Below the pieces are notes generated by a model that made no database searches, was not told where the DNA came from, and worked only from the letters and a program-made list of their open reading frames with translations. Position numbers and translations under genes: made by a program. From the NCBI RefSeq assembly GCF_002927045.1, contig NZ_PRDW01000004.1, positions 1 to 64,000 of the forward strand: 64,000 nucleotides of DNA, given 5' to 3'. Each line of letters starts with the position of its first letter. The stretch's first letter is position 1. Below are positions 27,215 to 37,473 of the stretch, one piece after another. The stretch is from Mycetohabitans endofungorum (GTDB taxonomy: Bacteria > Pseudomonadota > Gammaproteobacteria > Burkholderiales > Burkholderiaceae).

Positions 27215-28600
27215 ATGCAATCGGGTAATTCGATGCAGTCCAATATTCTGTTTGAATCCGGTGGGGCGCCGGTAGCAAGCCGGGTCGCGTCGGGCGAACC
27301 GGTGTTCGGCGGCCCTGCGCCAAGGCGTCGCACGCATGTGGTTACGGTGCGTTGGCAGGACCATACGGTGACGATTGGCGGTGGCGCGCCGGTGCGCGTA
27401 CAGTCGATGACGAACACCGATACTACCGATCCGATCGGTACCGCGATCCAGATCAAGGAGCTTGCGCAGGCCGGCTCCGAGTTGGTGCGCATCACGGTCA
27501 ACACGCCCGAGGCCGCGGCCGCGGTGCCGGCGATCCGTGAGCAACTTGACCGCATGGGCGTGAATGTGCCGCTGGTCGGCGACTTCCACTACAACGGCCA
27601 TCTGTTGCTGCGCGACTATCCGGATTGCGCGCAGGCGCTGTCGAAGTACCGAATCAACCCGGGCAACGTCGGTCAGGGCGCCAAGCGCGGTACGCAATTC
27701 GCGCAGATGATCGAGGCGGCGATCCGCCATGACAAGCCGGTGCGCATCGGCGTGAATTGGGGAAGCCTGGACCAGGACCTGCTTGCGCGGATGATGGACG
27801 AGAATGCGCGGCGTGCGACGCCATGGGACGCGCAAAGCGTGATGTACGAGGCGCTGATCCAGTCCGCGATCGGCTCGGCCGAACGGGCTGTCGAGCTTGG
27901 CTTGGGGCGCGAGCGCATCGTGCTTTCGTGCAAGGTCAGCGGCGTGCAGGACCTGATCGCGGTCTATCAGGCGCTGTCGTTGCGCTGTGGCTTTGCGTTG
28001 CATTTGGGGCTGACCGAGGCGGGCATGGGTTCGAAGGGCATTGTCGCGTCGGCCGCTGCGCTGTCGGTGCTGCTGCAGCAGGGCATCGGCGACACGATTC
28101 GGGTCTCGCTGACGCCGGAGCCGGGCGCTTCGCGCACTGGTGAGGTCGTCGTCGCCCAGGAGATTTTGCAGACGATGGGGCTGCGCTCGTTCACGCCGAT
28201 GGTGATTGCGTGTCCGGGTTGCGGCCGCACGACGAGCACCGTATTCCAGGAGTTGGCGTCGCGAATTCAGGACTATCTGCGCGCACAGATGCCAGTGTGG
28301 CGCAAGCAGTATCCGGGCGTGGAGACGATGAATGTCGCGGTGATGGGCTGTATCGTCAATGGTCCGGGCGAATCCAAGCACGCGAATATCGGCATCAGCC
28401 TGCCGGGAACCGGCGAGAATCCAGCCGCACCCGTATTCATCGACGGCGTGAAGACGACCACGCTGCGCGGCGCGCGCATCGCGGAGGAATTTCAGGATAT
28501 CGTCAACGACTATGTCCAGCGCACCTATGGCGCGACGGCGGCCAGTGAAGTGGTGTGCGAAGCACGGTCTCCAGCCCGGGTCATCATTGAATCGACATGA
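27215..28600 (+). CDS. ispG: 4-hydroxy-3-methylbut-2-en-1-yl diphosphate synthase (flavodoxin)
   Basis: The 461-residue enzyme catalyses the penultimate step of the MEP isoprenoid pathway. The TIM-barrel part contains [11 protein letters not shown] and [12 protein letters not shown]. The C-terminal [4Fe-4S] domain has CPGCGR and a third cysteine in [13 protein letters not shown]. It is longer than E. coli IspG, with an insertion in the barrel as in other betaproteobacteria. The exact start is uncertain: two ATGs occur at 27215 and 27233. The stop overlaps the hisS start by four bases. Confidence 0.97.
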   Translation: MQSGNSMQSNILFESGGAPVASRVASGEPVFGGPAPRRRTHVVTVRWQDHTVTIGGGAPVRVQSMTNTDTTDPIGTAIQIKELAQAGSELVRITVNTPEAAAAVPAIREQLDRMGVNVPLVGDFHYNGHLLLRDYPDCAQALSKYRINPGNVGQGAKRGTQFAQMIEAAIRHDKPVRIGVNWGSLDQDLLARMMDENARRATPWDAQSVMYEALIQSAIGSAERAVELGLGRERIVLSCKVSGVQDLIAVYQALSLRCGFALHLGLTEAGMGSKGIVASAAALSVLLQQGIGDTIRVSLTPEPGASRTGEVVVAQEILQTMGLRSFTPMVIACPGCGRTTSTVFQELASRIQDYLRAQMPVWRKQYPGVETMNVAVMGCIVNGPGESKHANIGISLPGTGENPAAPVFIDGVKTTTLRGARIAEEFQDIVNDYVQRTYGATAASEVVCEARSPARVIIEST

Positions 28601-29934
28601 CAGAACAGAAACGTAAACTAGAGAAGCTGACCGGCGTCAAGGGAATGAACGACATCCTGCCGCGCGACGCCGGTCTGTGGGAGTTTTTTGAGAGCACGGT
28701 CAAATCGATGCTGCGCGCCTACGGATACCAGAATATCCGTACGCCGATCGTCGAGCATACGTCATTGTTCACCCGTGGTATCGGTGAAGTGACCGATATT
28801 GTCGAAAAGGAAATGTACAGCTTCGTCGATTCGCTGAACGGCGAGCAATTGACGATGCGCCCCGAGAACACCGCTGCCGTGGTGCGCGCGGCGATCGAGC
28901 ACAACCTGCTGTACGACGGCCCGAAGCGGCTCTGGTATATCGGACCGATGTTTCGCCATGAGCGGCCACAGCGCGGTCGCTACCGGCAGTTTCACCAGGT
29001 CGGCGTCGAGGCGCTCGGTTTCGCGGGGCCGGATGCCGATGCGGAGATCATCCTGATGTGTCAACGGCTTTGGGACGATCTGGGCCTCACGGGCATCCGG
29101 CTTGAGCTTAATTCGCTCGGGCAGGCGCAGGAACGCGCCGCTCACCGCAACGAGTTGATCGCGTACTTGGAGCGGCACGTCGAGTTGCTCGACGATGATG
29201 CGAAGCGTCGGCTGTACACGAACCCGTTGCGTGTGCTCGACACGAAGAACCCCGCGATGCAGGACATTGCGGCGAATGCGCCGAAGCTAATCGACTTTCT
29301 TGGGGACGCGTCGCTCGCGCATTTTGAAGGCGTGCAACGGTTGCTGAGCGCGAACAATATCCCATTTACGATCAACCCCCGGCTTGTGCGGGGGCTGGAC
29401 TACTACAACCTGACGGTATTCGAGTGGGTGACCGACAAGCTTGGTGCGCAAGGTACTGTCGCCGGCGGCGGCCGATATGACCCGCTGATCGAACAACTCG
29501 GTGGCAAGCCGGCGCCGGCGTGTGGCTGGGCCCTGGGCGTCGAGCGCATTCTGGAACTGCTGCGCGAGGATCAATTGGTGCCGCCCGACGAAGGCTGCGA
29601 CGTGTACGTTGTGCATCAGGGTGACGCGGCGCGCGCGCGTGCGTTCGTGATCGCCGAGCGGCTGCGCGACACGGGGCTGGATGTGATCCTGCACTGCAGC
29701 GCCGACGGCGCGCCGGCGAGTTTCAAGTCGCAGATGAAGCGCGCCGATGCGAGCGGTGCCGCGTATGCGGTGATCCTCGGCGACGACGAGGTCCAGCGCG
29801 ACGAGGTGTCGATCAAGGCGTTGCGTGGCGATCCGACGAGCGCGGATGGCGCGCAGCAACGGGTGCCGGCCGAACGCTTGACCGAATTCCTGATCGATGC
29901 GATGGTTGCACCCGCCGACGAAGGCGACGAATGA
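28597..29934 (+). CDS. hisS: Histidyl-tRNA synthetase
   Basis: The 445-residue class II synthetase has motif 2 ([20 protein letters not shown]). The histidine-specific boxes [20 protein letters not shown] and [15 protein letters not shown] follow, then motif 3 in [10 protein letters not shown] and a C-terminal anticodon-binding domain (about 335-430). It charges tRNA-His. It overlaps ispG by four bases and precedes yfgM by 23 bases, all in one operon. The related paralogue hisZ, which lacks the anticodon domain, is encoded at 37474. Confidence 0.97.
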   Translation: MTEQKRKLEKLTGVKGMNDILPRDAGLWEFFESTVKSMLRAYGYQNIRTPIVEHTSLFTRGIGEVTDIVEKEMYSFVDSLNGEQLTMRPENTAAVVRAAIEHNLLYDGPKRLWYIGPMFRHERPQRGRYRQFHQVGVEALGFAGPDADAEIILMCQRLWDDLGLTGIRLELNSLGQAQERAAHRNELIAYLERHVELLDDDAKRRLYTNPLRVLDTKNPAMQDIAANAPKLIDFLGDASLAHFEGVQRLLSANNIPFTINPRLVRGLDYYNLTVFEWVTDKLGAQGTVAGGGRYDPLIEQLGGKPAPACGWALGVERILELLREDQLVPPDEGCDVYVVHQGDAARARAFVIAERLRDTGLDVILHCSADGAPASFKSQMKRADASGAAYAVILGDDEVQRDEVSIKALRGDPTSADGAQQRVPAERLTEFLIDAMVAPADEGDE

Positions 29935-29957
29935 ATGACCAGGCGAGTATCCATTAG

Positions 29958-30587
29958 ATGAGTTACCACCACGAACAAGAAACCCTCGACAATCTGAAGA
30001 CCTGGTGGGCGAAGTGGGGCAATGCGCTGACCTGGGTTGTGCTCGCCGCGCTGCTGGCAGGGGCCGCCTACAACGGTTGGAACTGGTGGCAGCGGCGCCA
30101 GGCGGCGCAGGCCGCGGTGTTCTATGACACGGTCCAGCAAGCGGTGGCCTCAGGGGACAACGCACAGATTGCGCGGGTCGCGGCGGACATGGAAGCGCGC
30201 TTCGGCGGCACCGCCTATGCACCGCTCAGCGCGCTGGCAGCTGCCAAGGCGTTGTATGCGGCAGGGGATGTGGCCGGCGCGAAAGGGCAGTTGCAGTGGG
30301 TCGTCGATCAGGCACGCGGCGACGAGTTCAAGGCGGTCGCGAGGTTGCGGCTCGCCGCGCTGTTGATCGACGAAAAGGCTTATGACGCAGGCTTGAAGCT
30401 GCTGTCCGACCCGCCGCCGCACGCGTTCAGCGGTCTGTACGCGAATCGCCGCGGCGATCTGCTGGCCGCGCAGGGCAAGCGTGACGATGCGCGCGCCGCG
30501 TACCAGACCGCGCTGGCGGCGCTCGAGCACGGTGATTCGTCCGTGCGTCAGCTGATCCAGTTCAAGCTCGATGCGCTCGGTGGCTGA
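29958..30587 (+). CDS. yfgM: YfgM-family TPR membrane protein
   Basis: The 209-residue protein has a short cytoplasmic start (HEQETLDNLKTWWAKWG), one membrane helix at about 22-40 and a periplasmic domain of Ala-rich helical repeats that fit tetratricopeptide repeats. E. coli YfgM works with the PpiD chaperone at the Sec translocon. The gene sits between hisS and bamB as in other proteobacteria, linking it to outer-membrane protein traffic. Confidence 0.9.
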   Translation: MSYHHEQETLDNLKTWWAKWGNALTWVVLAALLAGAAYNGWNWWQRRQAAQAAVFYDTVQQAVASGDNAQIARVAADMEARFGGTAYAPLSALAAAKALYAAGDVAGAKGQLQWVVDQARGDEFKAVARLRLAALLIDEKAYDAGLKLLSDPPPHAFSGLYANRRGDLLAAQGKRDDARAAYQTALAALEHGDSSVRQLIQFKLDALGG

Positions 30588-30637
30588 AGCCCCGTGCAGT
30601 TCGATTTCCGATTGACCCGTCAATGCGTCACTGATCC

Positions 30638-31780
30638 ATGAATTTTGTCATCCGCTACGTCCGGCCGCTTGCGTGCCTGCTTTTGCTGACCGTGCTGGCC
30701 GCGTGTTCGTCCACGAAGGATGTGCGTCGCGTGCCGACCGAGCTAACCCCGATCAAGACCGTGCTCGAGGTGCGCGAGGCGTGGAAGGCCAGCGTGGGCA
30801 AGTCCGGACGCTACCTGTTCGCTCCCGCCGCGGTCGGCGATTATGTGTACGCGGCCGGCGCGAACGGCTCGGTGGTCAAGATCGATGCGACCAATGGCAA
30901 GGAGGTCTGGCGCACGAAGGTGGGCGCGGACCTGTCGGCCGGTGTCGGCAGCGACGGCACGCTGACCGCGGTCGGCACGCTCAAAGGTGACGTGTTCGTG
31001 CTCGGCGGCGATGGCAAGGTGCTGTGGAAGGCGAATGCGCCCGGTGAGATCGTCACGCCGCCGGCAGTGAGCCAGGGCTTCGTGCTGGTGCGTACGATCG
31101 ACGGGCGCATCACGGCATTCAACGCGCAGACCGGCGAGCAGAAATGGGTCTACGTGAACCGCGCGGTGCCGCTGAACCTGCGGACCGCGGCCGGCATGAC
31201 ATTCGCCGGCAACAGTGCGGTGCTGGCGGGGTTCCCGGGCGGCTCGCTTGCCGCAATCAATTTGCAAAGCGGCGATGCGTACTGGCAAACACCGGTTTCG
31301 TATCCGCGCGGTGTCACCGAAGTCGAGCGGATCAACGACGTAGCCGGCGCGCCGACGCTGGTCGGCTCGCAGACCTGTGCGGTGACGTTCCAGGGCCAGA
31401 TCGGTTGCTTCGACGTGTTGAGCGGACGCGCGCTGTGGGAGCAGCCGTTCTCCAGTTATGGTGGATTGGCGCAAGACGATCGTGCCGTGGCGTCGACGGA
31501 CGACTGGTCGGTCGTGTCGCTGTACGATTCGACGACCGGCGAGCCCCTGTGGCAGAACACGCAGCTGAAGAGCCGCGACGTCAGTGCGCCGGCGATCGTC
31601 GGCCGCGCGGTGGTGGTCGGCGACTACAAGGGGTTTGTGCACTTCCTGTCGCGTGACACTGGTGAATTCGTCGCACGGATGAGGACGGGGGGCGTGATCA
31701 CCGCGCAACCGGTCATTGCCGGCAATACGTTGGTCGTGCAGACTCGCGACGGCGACCTGTACGGTTTCCGGCCGCAATAG
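30638..31780 (+). CDS. bamB: Outer membrane protein assembly factor BamB
   Basis: The 380-residue lipoprotein precursor has a signal peptide with lipobox LAAC (Cys23). It is followed by PQQ-like beta-propeller repeats, visible as recurring units such as VVKIDATNGKEVWRTKVGAD, ITAFNAQTGEQKWVYVN and CFDVLSGRALWEQPF. BamB is the propeller subunit of the BAM complex that inserts beta-barrel proteins. Another BAM lipoprotein, bamD, is encoded at 49152. The order yfgM-bamB-der is conserved. Confidence 0.96.
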   Translation: MNFVIRYVRPLACLLLLTVLAACSSTKDVRRVPTELTPIKTVLEVREAWKASVGKSGRYLFAPAAVGDYVYAAGANGSVVKIDATNGKEVWRTKVGADLSAGVGSDGTLTAVGTLKGDVFVLGGDGKVLWKANAPGEIVTPPAVSQGFVLVRTIDGRITAFNAQTGEQKWVYVNRAVPLNLRTAAGMTFAGNSAVLAGFPGGSLAAINLQSGDAYWQTPVSYPRGVTEVERINDVAGAPTLVGSQTCAVTFQGQIGCFDVLSGRALWEQPFSSYGGLAQDDRAVASTDDWSVVSLYDSTTGEPLWQNTQLKSRDVSAPAIVGRAVVVGDYKGFVHFLSRDTGEFVARMRTGGVITAQPVIAGNTLVVQTRDGDLYGFRPQ

Positions 31781-31852
31781 GCCGGCCGGCATTCGCGTAC
31801 GCGCGCCGCCGGCCGCTGCCGGACGGCGCGCGTGCGTTTTTGGAAAAGCAAC

Positions 31853-33187
31853 ATGAAGCCTGTAATCGCCCTTGTTGGGCGCCCCAATGTGGGGAAATCC
31901 ACGCTGTTCAACCGGTTGACGCGCTCGCGCGATGCGCTTGTCGCGGATCTGCCCGGGCTCACGCGCGACCGCCATTATGGCGAGGGCCGCGTCGGCGAGC
32001 AGCCGTACCTGGTTGTCGATACGGGTGGTTTCGAGCCGGTCGCCAAGGACGGCATCCTGCATGAGATGGCCCAACAGACGCGCCAGGCGGTCGAGGAGGC
32101 TGACGTAGTCGTGTTCGTAGTCGATGGCCGCAACGGCCTTGCGCCGCAGGACAAGACGATCGCCGACTATCTGCGCAAGACGGGCCGCCCGATCTTCCTG
32201 GTCGTCAATAAAGCCGAGGGCATGAAGTACAGCGCGGTGGCCGCGGACTTCTATGAACTCGGCCTGGGCGACCCACGCGCGATCTCCGCCGCACACGGCG
32301 ACGGCGTCAGCGAGATGATCGGACAGGCGCTCACCGTCGCCTATGCGGATCGTGCGCCGCACGACGAAGCGAACGCGGGCCACGGCGTGAAAATCGCCAT
32401 CGTCGGCCGGCCCAATGTCGGTAAGTCGACATTGGTTAATGCGTTGCTCGGCGAGGAGCGCGTGATTGCGTTCGACCTGCCCGGCACGACGCGCGATTCG
32501 ATCTACATTGACTTCGAGCGTCAGGGCCGCCAGTACACGCTGATCGACACGGCCGGGCTGCGCAAACGCGGCAAGGTGTTCGAGGCGGTCGAAAAGTTTT
32601 CGGTGGTCAAGACGCTGCAATCGATCGCCGATGCCAACGTGGTGATCCTGCTGCTCGACGCGCGGCAGGACATCTCGGAGCAGGACGCGCATATTGCCGG
32701 CTTTGTCGTCGAGCAGGGCCGCGCGCTTGTGATCGGCGTGAACAAATGGGACGGCCTGGATGAACACGTGCGCGAGCGTACCAAGGCCGACTTGGCTCGC
32801 AAGCTCAAATTCCTCGACTTTGCGAAGTCACATTACATTTCGGCGGCGGAAAAGACGGGGATTGGTGCGTTGATGCGCTCGGTGGATGCCGCCTACGCGG
32901 CCGCGATGGCCAAGCTGCCGACGCCCAAGCTCACGCGGGCGCTGATCGACGCCGTGCAGTTCCAGCAGCCGCGGCGCCGCGGTCCGATCCGACCAAAGCT
33001 GCGTTATGCGCACCAAGGGGGGCAGAATCCGCCGATCATTGTGATCCACGGCAATGCGTTGGATGCGATCACCGATACGTATAAACGTTACCTCGAAGGC
33101 CGGTTTCGCGAAACTTTTGGCCTCGGCGGCACTCCATTGCGCATAGAGTTTCGTTCGAGCCGGAACCCTTATGCGGACAAAGACTGA
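31853..33187 (+). CDS. der: Ribosome biogenesis GTPase Der (EngA)
   Basis: The 444-residue protein has two tandem GTPase domains, each with a GRPNVGKS P-loop (residues 9-16 and about 185-192). The switch sequences are [12 protein letters not shown] and [12 protein letters not shown]-terminal KH-like domain of about 90 residues contains [20 protein letters not shown]. It is needed for 50S subunit maturation. The start MKPVIALVG was chosen over an in-frame ATG 21 bases upstream on the basis of the family N-terminus. Confidence 0.97.
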   Translation: MKPVIALVGRPNVGKSTLFNRLTRSRDALVADLPGLTRDRHYGEGRVGEQPYLVVDTGGFEPVAKDGILHEMAQQTRQAVEEADVVVFVVDGRNGLAPQDKTIADYLRKTGRPIFLVVNKAEGMKYSAVAADFYELGLGDPRAISAAHGDGVSEMIGQALTVAYADRAPHDEANAGHGVKIAIVGRPNVGKSTLVNALLGEERVIAFDLPGTTRDSIYIDFERQGRQYTLIDTAGLRKRGKVFEAVEKFSVVKTLQSIADANVVILLLDARQDISEQDAHIAGFVVEQGRALVIGVNKWDGLDEHVRERTKADLARKLKFLDFAKSHYISAAEKTGIGALMRSVDAAYAAAMAKLPTPKLTRALIDAVQFQQPRRRGPIRPKLRYAHQGGQNPPIIVIHGNALDAITDTYKRYLEGRFRETFGLGGTPLRIEFRSSRNPYADKD

Positions 33188-33315
33188 ATGTGCTGCGACG
33201 ATCTGGCCGGCAACTTTACGGCCTTGAAAATTAGGCTATAGTGTAGCGATTGGCGGCGTTTCCTTTTTCTCGTCGCCGATATTATTAACCTGCAAAAAAC
33301 AACTCGGAGTTTGCT

Positions 33316-33552
33316 ATGAGCAACAAAGGGCAACTGTTACAAGACCCGTTCCTGAACGCACTGCGCAAGGAGCATGTGCCGGTGTCGATTTATCTCGTCA
33401 ACGGTATCAAGCTGCAAGGCAATATCGAGTCGTTCGACCAATATGTGGTGTTGCTCCGCAATACTGTTACGCAAATGGTGTACAAGCACGCGATCTCGAC
33501 CGTTGTGCCTGCACGCCCGGTGAACTTCCATCCCGATTCGGAAGGGTCCTAA
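33316..33552 (+). CDS. hfq: RNA chaperone Hfq
   Basis: The 78-residue protein begins [20 protein letters not shown] and contains the Sm1 strand region [19 protein letters not shown] and the Sm2 motif [10 protein letters not shown]. Hfq hexamers pair small RNAs with target mRNAs. The ribosome site CGGAG lies eight bases before the ATG. The position before hflX is conserved. The C-terminal tail is short, as in other betaproteobacteria. Confidence 0.98.
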   Translation: MSNKGQLLQDPFLNALRKEHVPVSIYLVNGIKLQGNIESFDQYVVLLRNTVTQMVYKHAISTVVPARPVNFHPDSEGS

Positions 33553-33619
33553 TCCGATTGTCCGGCGGGCGCGGCCAGCCGGCCTGGCGCCTGTCCTCCA
33601 CCCTAACTGTTTCATCGAT

Positions 33620-34867
33620 TTGATCAACGCAGCGCTTGTCAGCATAGATTTCGGAAAGATCGATTTTCAGGCCAGTCTTGAAGAACTGAGCCTGCTCGCC
33701 ACCAGTGCCGGCGCTCATCCAGTGCTGACGCTGACGGGCCGGCGCTCGAGCCCAGATGCCGCGCATTTCATCGGCAGCGGCAAGGTCGAGGAGCTTCGAC
33801 TCGGCGCGCAGGCCAACGACGTCGATATCGTCATTTTCAACCACGCATTGTCGCCTGCGCAGCAGCGCAACCTGGAGCGTGCGCTCGAGCGGCGTGTCGT
33901 CGATCGCACCAGCCTGATTCTCGATATCTTCGCGCAACGCGCGCGCAGCCATGAAGGCAAGCTGCAGGTGGAACTGGCGCAGTTACAATACCTGTCCACG
34001 CGCTTGGTTCGAGCGTGGACTCACTTGGAGCGGCAGAAAGGCGGGATCGGCTTGCGTGGCCCAGGTGAGACGCAGCTGGAGACCGACCGGCGATTGATCG
34101 GCGAACGCATCAAGATGTTGCGCGGCAAGTTGCGCAAGCTGCAGCGCCAGCATGGCACGCAGCGTCGCCAACGCGAGCGCAATCGCACGCTGTCGGTGTC
34201 GTTGGTCGGCTATACGAACGCCGGCAAGTCAACGCTGTTCAACGCGCTGACCAAGGCGCAAGCCTATGCGGCTGACCAGTTATTTGCGACACTGGATACG
34301 ACGTCGCGCCGCGTCTATCTGCGCGAAGCGGGCAATGTCGTGGTTTCCGACACGGTCGGCTTCATCCGAGACTTGCCGCACCAATTGGTTGCGGCGTTTC
34401 GCGCAACGCTAGAGGAAACCGTGCATGCGGACCTGCTGCTGCATGTCGTCGATGCGTCCAGCGCGGTGCGCGCGGATCAGATCGAGCAGGTCAACGACGT
34501 GTTGCGCGAGATCGGCGCGGCCTCGATCCCGCAGATTCTCGTGTTCAACAAGATCGACCAGGTGCCTGAGTTGGCAAGCCGGGCTGATCGGGTTGAAAGG
34601 AACGAGTATGGTAATATCACGCGCGTCTTTTTGAGTGCGCGAACCGGTCAGGGACTCGACGCGTTGCGTGACGCGGTGGCCGAGGTGGCGCTCGGCGCGC
34701 AGGCGTTCAAGCGGGACCCGGACGGCATGGGCGCCGACGATCACGACCCGCGTCGCGACGCCGATGGTTCACACTCGGACGAGGCCGAGTCGACGGCTGG
34801 CGCCAATGCATCCGACGACGAGCGCGTTCGCCAAGCGAGCCGCAGCGTCCACCAACAGCGTATCTGA
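33620..34867 (+). CDS. hflX: GTPase HflX
   Basis: The 415-residue protein has an N-terminal HflX domain with the glycine-rich GLRGPGETQLETDRR motif near 150. The GTPase P-loop GYTNAGKST is at about 196-204, with DTVGFIRDLPHQLVAAFRAT as switch II and NKID near 310. It rescues stalled or heat-damaged ribosomes by splitting them. The start is a TTG (INAALVSIDFGK follows). The last 55 residues are acidic, Asp/Ser-rich and not part of the fold. Confidence 0.95.
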   Translation: MINAALVSIDFGKIDFQASLEELSLLATSAGAHPVLTLTGRRSSPDAAHFIGSGKVEELRLGAQANDVDIVIFNHALSPAQQRNLERALERRVVDRTSLILDIFAQRARSHEGKLQVELAQLQYLSTRLVRAWTHLERQKGGIGLRGPGETQLETDRRLIGERIKMLRGKLRKLQRQHGTQRRQRERNRTLSVSLVGYTNAGKSTLFNALTKAQAYAADQLFATLDTTSRRVYLREAGNVVVSDTVGFIRDLPHQLVAAFRATLEETVHADLLLHVVDASSAVRADQIEQVNDVLREIGAASIPQILVFNKIDQVPELASRADRVERNEYGNITRVFLSARTGQGLDALRDAVAEVALGAQAFKRDPDGMGADDHDPRRDADGSHSDEAESTAGANASDDERVRQASRSVHQQRI

Positions 34868-34897
34868 CAACTGCATTCCGCAATAACCGGCTGTGAC

Positions 34898-36259
34898 ATG
34901 GTGAACGACAAGCATATCCGAAGTACGTGGCAGCGCGCGCGTGCCGTCTTTTCAATCAATGATCCGCGCTGGGGTAGGGGCCAGGGGGGCGATGATGCGT
35001 CCCGGCGTCCGCAGGATCAGCGCAATAATGGCAAGGACGGTCAGGAAGGTCCGCCCGACCTGGACGAGTTGTGGCGCGACTTCAATCGCCGGATTAACCG
35101 GCTGTTCGGTCGCAAGGGCGGCGACGGCGGCAGCCCGGGCCCGGCGAACTTGAGTAACGGCCGCGGCGGGCATCTGGGTTTGGGGATCGTCGTCGGCGTG
35201 CTGGTCGCGATCTACCTGGCCAGTGGCGTCTATATCGTGCAGGAAGGGCAGGCCGGTGTCGTGCTGCAGTTCGGCAAGTACAAGTACACGACCGGTTCGG
35301 GGATCCAGTGGCGGTTGCCGTATCCGTTCCAGAGCAATGAGATCGTCAACATGTCGCAGGTGCGCTCGGTCGAGATCGGCCGCGACAACATGATCCGTTC
35401 GACGAACCTGAAGGATATGTCGATGCTGACCAAGGACGAGAACATCATCGACGTGCGTTTCGCGGTCCAGTATCGCGTGAAGGATCCGGCCGCGTTCCTG
35501 TTCAACAACGTCGACGCGGAAGGCACGGTGACGCAGGCGGCCGAGACCGCAGTGCGCGAGATCGTCGGCAAGAACACGATGGACTACGTGCTGTATGAGG
35601 GACGCGAGCAGGTCGCGCTGCAATTGTCGCAGCAGATCCAGCGGATCCTGGACCAGTACAAGACGGGCATTATCGTGAGCAGCGTGACGATGCAGAGCGT
35701 GCAGCCGCCGCAGCAGGTGCAATCCGCGTTCGACGACGCAGTGAAGGCCGGGCAGGATCGCGAGCGCGCGAAGAACGAGGCGCTGGCCTATGCGAACAAC
35801 GTGGTGCCGCTCGCGCAGGGCACCGCCGCGCGGATGGTGGCGGACGCGCACGGCTATCGCGCGCGCGTGGTGGCCCAAGCCGAGGGTGACGCCGCACGCT
35901 TTAAGCAAGTGCAAGCCGAGTACGCGAAGGCGCCAGCCGTCACGCGTGAACGAATGTATCTGGACACGATGCAACAAATCTACTCGAACGCAACGAAGGT
36001 GATCGTGGACAGCAAAGCCAGCAGCAATTTGCTGTACTTGCCGCTGGACAAGGTAATGGCACAGCATCGCGCCCGCCCGCAAGTTGGCGCGAGCCCGGGT
36101 GCTACGGACAACGGCGTGCAGGGCGGGGCGTCGCCGGCCGGCAGCTCGGCTGGCGGGCCAGCCGTGCCAGCGCAAGCGATGCCGGGCGCGTCCGTCGGCG
36201 ATGACGCGAGCCGTTCCCGGGATCTGTTTCGCAGTCGCGGCCGCGACGACGGTCAATAA
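34898..36259 (+). CDS. hflK: FtsH protease modulator HflK
   Basis: The 453-residue protein has a hydrophilic Gly/Asp-rich cytoplasmic start and one transmembrane helix at about 93-113 (GLGIVVGVLVAIYLASGVYI). A SPFH/band 7 domain follows (VQEGQAGVVLQFGKYKY to about residue 300), then a coiled-coil region and a Gly/Ala/Ser-rich tail. With HflC it forms the large cage around FtsH that limits access of membrane substrates. It lies 12 bases before hflC. Confidence 0.96.
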   Translation: MVNDKHIRSTWQRARAVFSINDPRWGRGQGGDDASRRPQDQRNNGKDGQEGPPDLDELWRDFNRRINRLFGRKGGDGGSPGPANLSNGRGGHLGLGIVVGVLVAIYLASGVYIVQEGQAGVVLQFGKYKYTTGSGIQWRLPYPFQSNEIVNMSQVRSVEIGRDNMIRSTNLKDMSMLTKDENIIDVRFAVQYRVKDPAAFLFNNVDAEGTVTQAAETAVREIVGKNTMDYVLYEGREQVALQLSQQIQRILDQYKTGIIVSSVTMQSVQPPQQVQSAFDDAVKAGQDRERAKNEALAYANNVVPLAQGTAARMVADAHGYRARVVAQAEGDAARFKQVQAEYAKAPAVTRERMYLDTMQQIYSNATKVIVDSKASSNLLYLPLDKVMAQHRARPQVGASPGATDNGVQGGASPAGSSAGGPAVPAQAMPGASVGDDASRSRDLFRSRGRDDGQ

Positions 36260-36271
36260 GAGGGGCGGACC

Positions 36272-37189
36272 ATGAATCGAATCATTACCCTCGTCGTTGC
36301 CGTGCTTGTCGTATTGTTCGTCGGCTCCTCGATGATCTTTGTCGTCGACCAACGCAAGTACGCGATTGTGTTCGCGTTTGGCGAAGTCAAGCAGATCATC
36401 TCGGCGCCCGGACTGCATTTGAAGGCGCCGCCGCCGTTCCAGAACGTGATCTACATGGATAAGCGCATCCAGACGATCGACAATCCGGAAGCGGACCGCT
36501 ACATCACCGCGGAAAAGAAGAACCTGCTGGTCGACCTGTTCGTCAAATGGCGGATTGTCGATCCGCGCAAGTTCTACATCAGTTTCCGCGGCGACGCATC
36601 ACTCGCGCAAGACCGATTGACCCAGGTCATCCGCGCGGCGCTGAACGAGGAGTTCACAAAGCGCACGGTCTCGGAGGTGGTCTCCAACGAGCGCGAGGTC
36701 GTGATGCAGGCGGTGCGCAAGAAGGTCGAGCGCGACGCATCGAACTTGGGCATCGACATCGTCGATGTGCGGCTGCGCCGCGTCGATTTGCTCGAGAACA
36801 TCAGCGAATCGGTCTACCAGCGGATGAAGGCGGAGCGCCAGCAAGTCGCCAACGAGCAGCGCTCGACGGGTGCCGCCGAGGCCGAACGCATTCGTGCCGA
36901 TGCAGACAAGCAACGTGAAGTGGTGATCGCCGATGCGTACAAGCAGGCGCAGGAGATCAAAGGGGACGGCGATGCCAAGGCTGCGGCGATCTATGCGAAT
37001 GCATTCGGCCGTGACCCGCAATTCTATGCGTTCTACCAGAGCCTGGAGGCCTATCGGCGCAGCATTGGCAACGGGGATATTGTGGTCGCGGATCCGAACA
37101 GCGAATTCTTTCGCTTTATGAAAAATCCCGCCGGCGCGGCGGTGGGCGGTGCTGCGGCCACGCCTGTCGCGCCGGGTCGCAGGCACTAG
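36272..37189 (+). CDS. hflC: FtsH protease modulator HflC
   Basis: The 305-residue partner of HflK starts with a transmembrane helix (LVVAVLVVLFVGSSMIFVV). A band 7 domain (VDQRKYAIVFAFGEVKQI to about 200) and a helical region with AEAERIRADADKQREVVIAD follow. It ends in the segment AYRRSIGNGDIVVADPNSEF, typical of HflC. The ATG follows GAGGGG by eight bases. hflK and hflC are co-transcribed. Confidence 0.97.
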   Translation: MNRIITLVVAVLVVLFVGSSMIFVVDQRKYAIVFAFGEVKQIISAPGLHLKAPPPFQNVIYMDKRIQTIDNPEADRYITAEKKNLLVDLFVKWRIVDPRKFYISFRGDASLAQDRLTQVIRAALNEEFTKRTVSEVVSNEREVVMQAVRKKVERDASNLGIDIVDVRLRRVDLLENISESVYQRMKAERQQVANEQRSTGAAEAERIRADADKQREVVIADAYKQAQEIKGDGDAKAAAIYANAFGRDPQFYAFYQSLEAYRRSIGNGDIVVADPNSEFFRFMKNPAGAAVGGAAATPVAPGRRH

Positions 37190-37250
37190 GCGCACGAGCG
37201 CCGCGCGGGCATGCGGCGCGTGTGCCCGCGCGAAAAAAAGAAGCAGGCCC

Positions 37251-37436
37251 ATGGCCGCCACACTCTTGCTCGCCATTGCGCTGATGCTGATCATCGAAGG
37301 GATTTTCCCATTCGTGTCGCCGACGCTGTGGCTAAATACGTTTCGTAAAATAACGCAACTGCCACCGGCACAGGTGCGGCTCGGCGGGCTGATCGCAATC
37401 GGTCTTGGGTTGCTCCTGCTGATGCTGGCGGGCTAA
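37251..37436 (+). CDS. Small DUF2065-type membrane protein
   Basis: The 61-residue protein consists of two hydrophobic helices, [20 protein letters not shown] and [16 protein letters not shown], joined by a short loop ([15 protein letters not shown]). Such a protein is found directly after hflC in many beta- and gammaproteobacteria, but its role is unknown. GAAAAAAAGAAG lies upstream of the start. The longer in-frame extension overlapping hflC is rejected because it is Arg-rich and unconserved in character. Confidence 0.85.
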   Translation: MAATLLLAIALMLIIEGIFPFVSPTLWLNTFRKITQLPPAQVRLGGLIAIGLGLLLLMLAG

Positions 37437-37473
37437 TTGCGCCGCGCTGCGTCGCGCCACTGGACTTAAGCTG

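Noticed and set aside
30743-32767. 674-codon open frame on the minus strand
   Set aside because: It is the antisense shadow of bamB and der, whose proteins are unmistakable; long antisense frames are common in GC-rich DNA.
34952-36418. 488-codon open frame on the minus strand
   Set aside because: Antisense shadow of hflK, with a composition rich in Arg/His/Leu and no domain.
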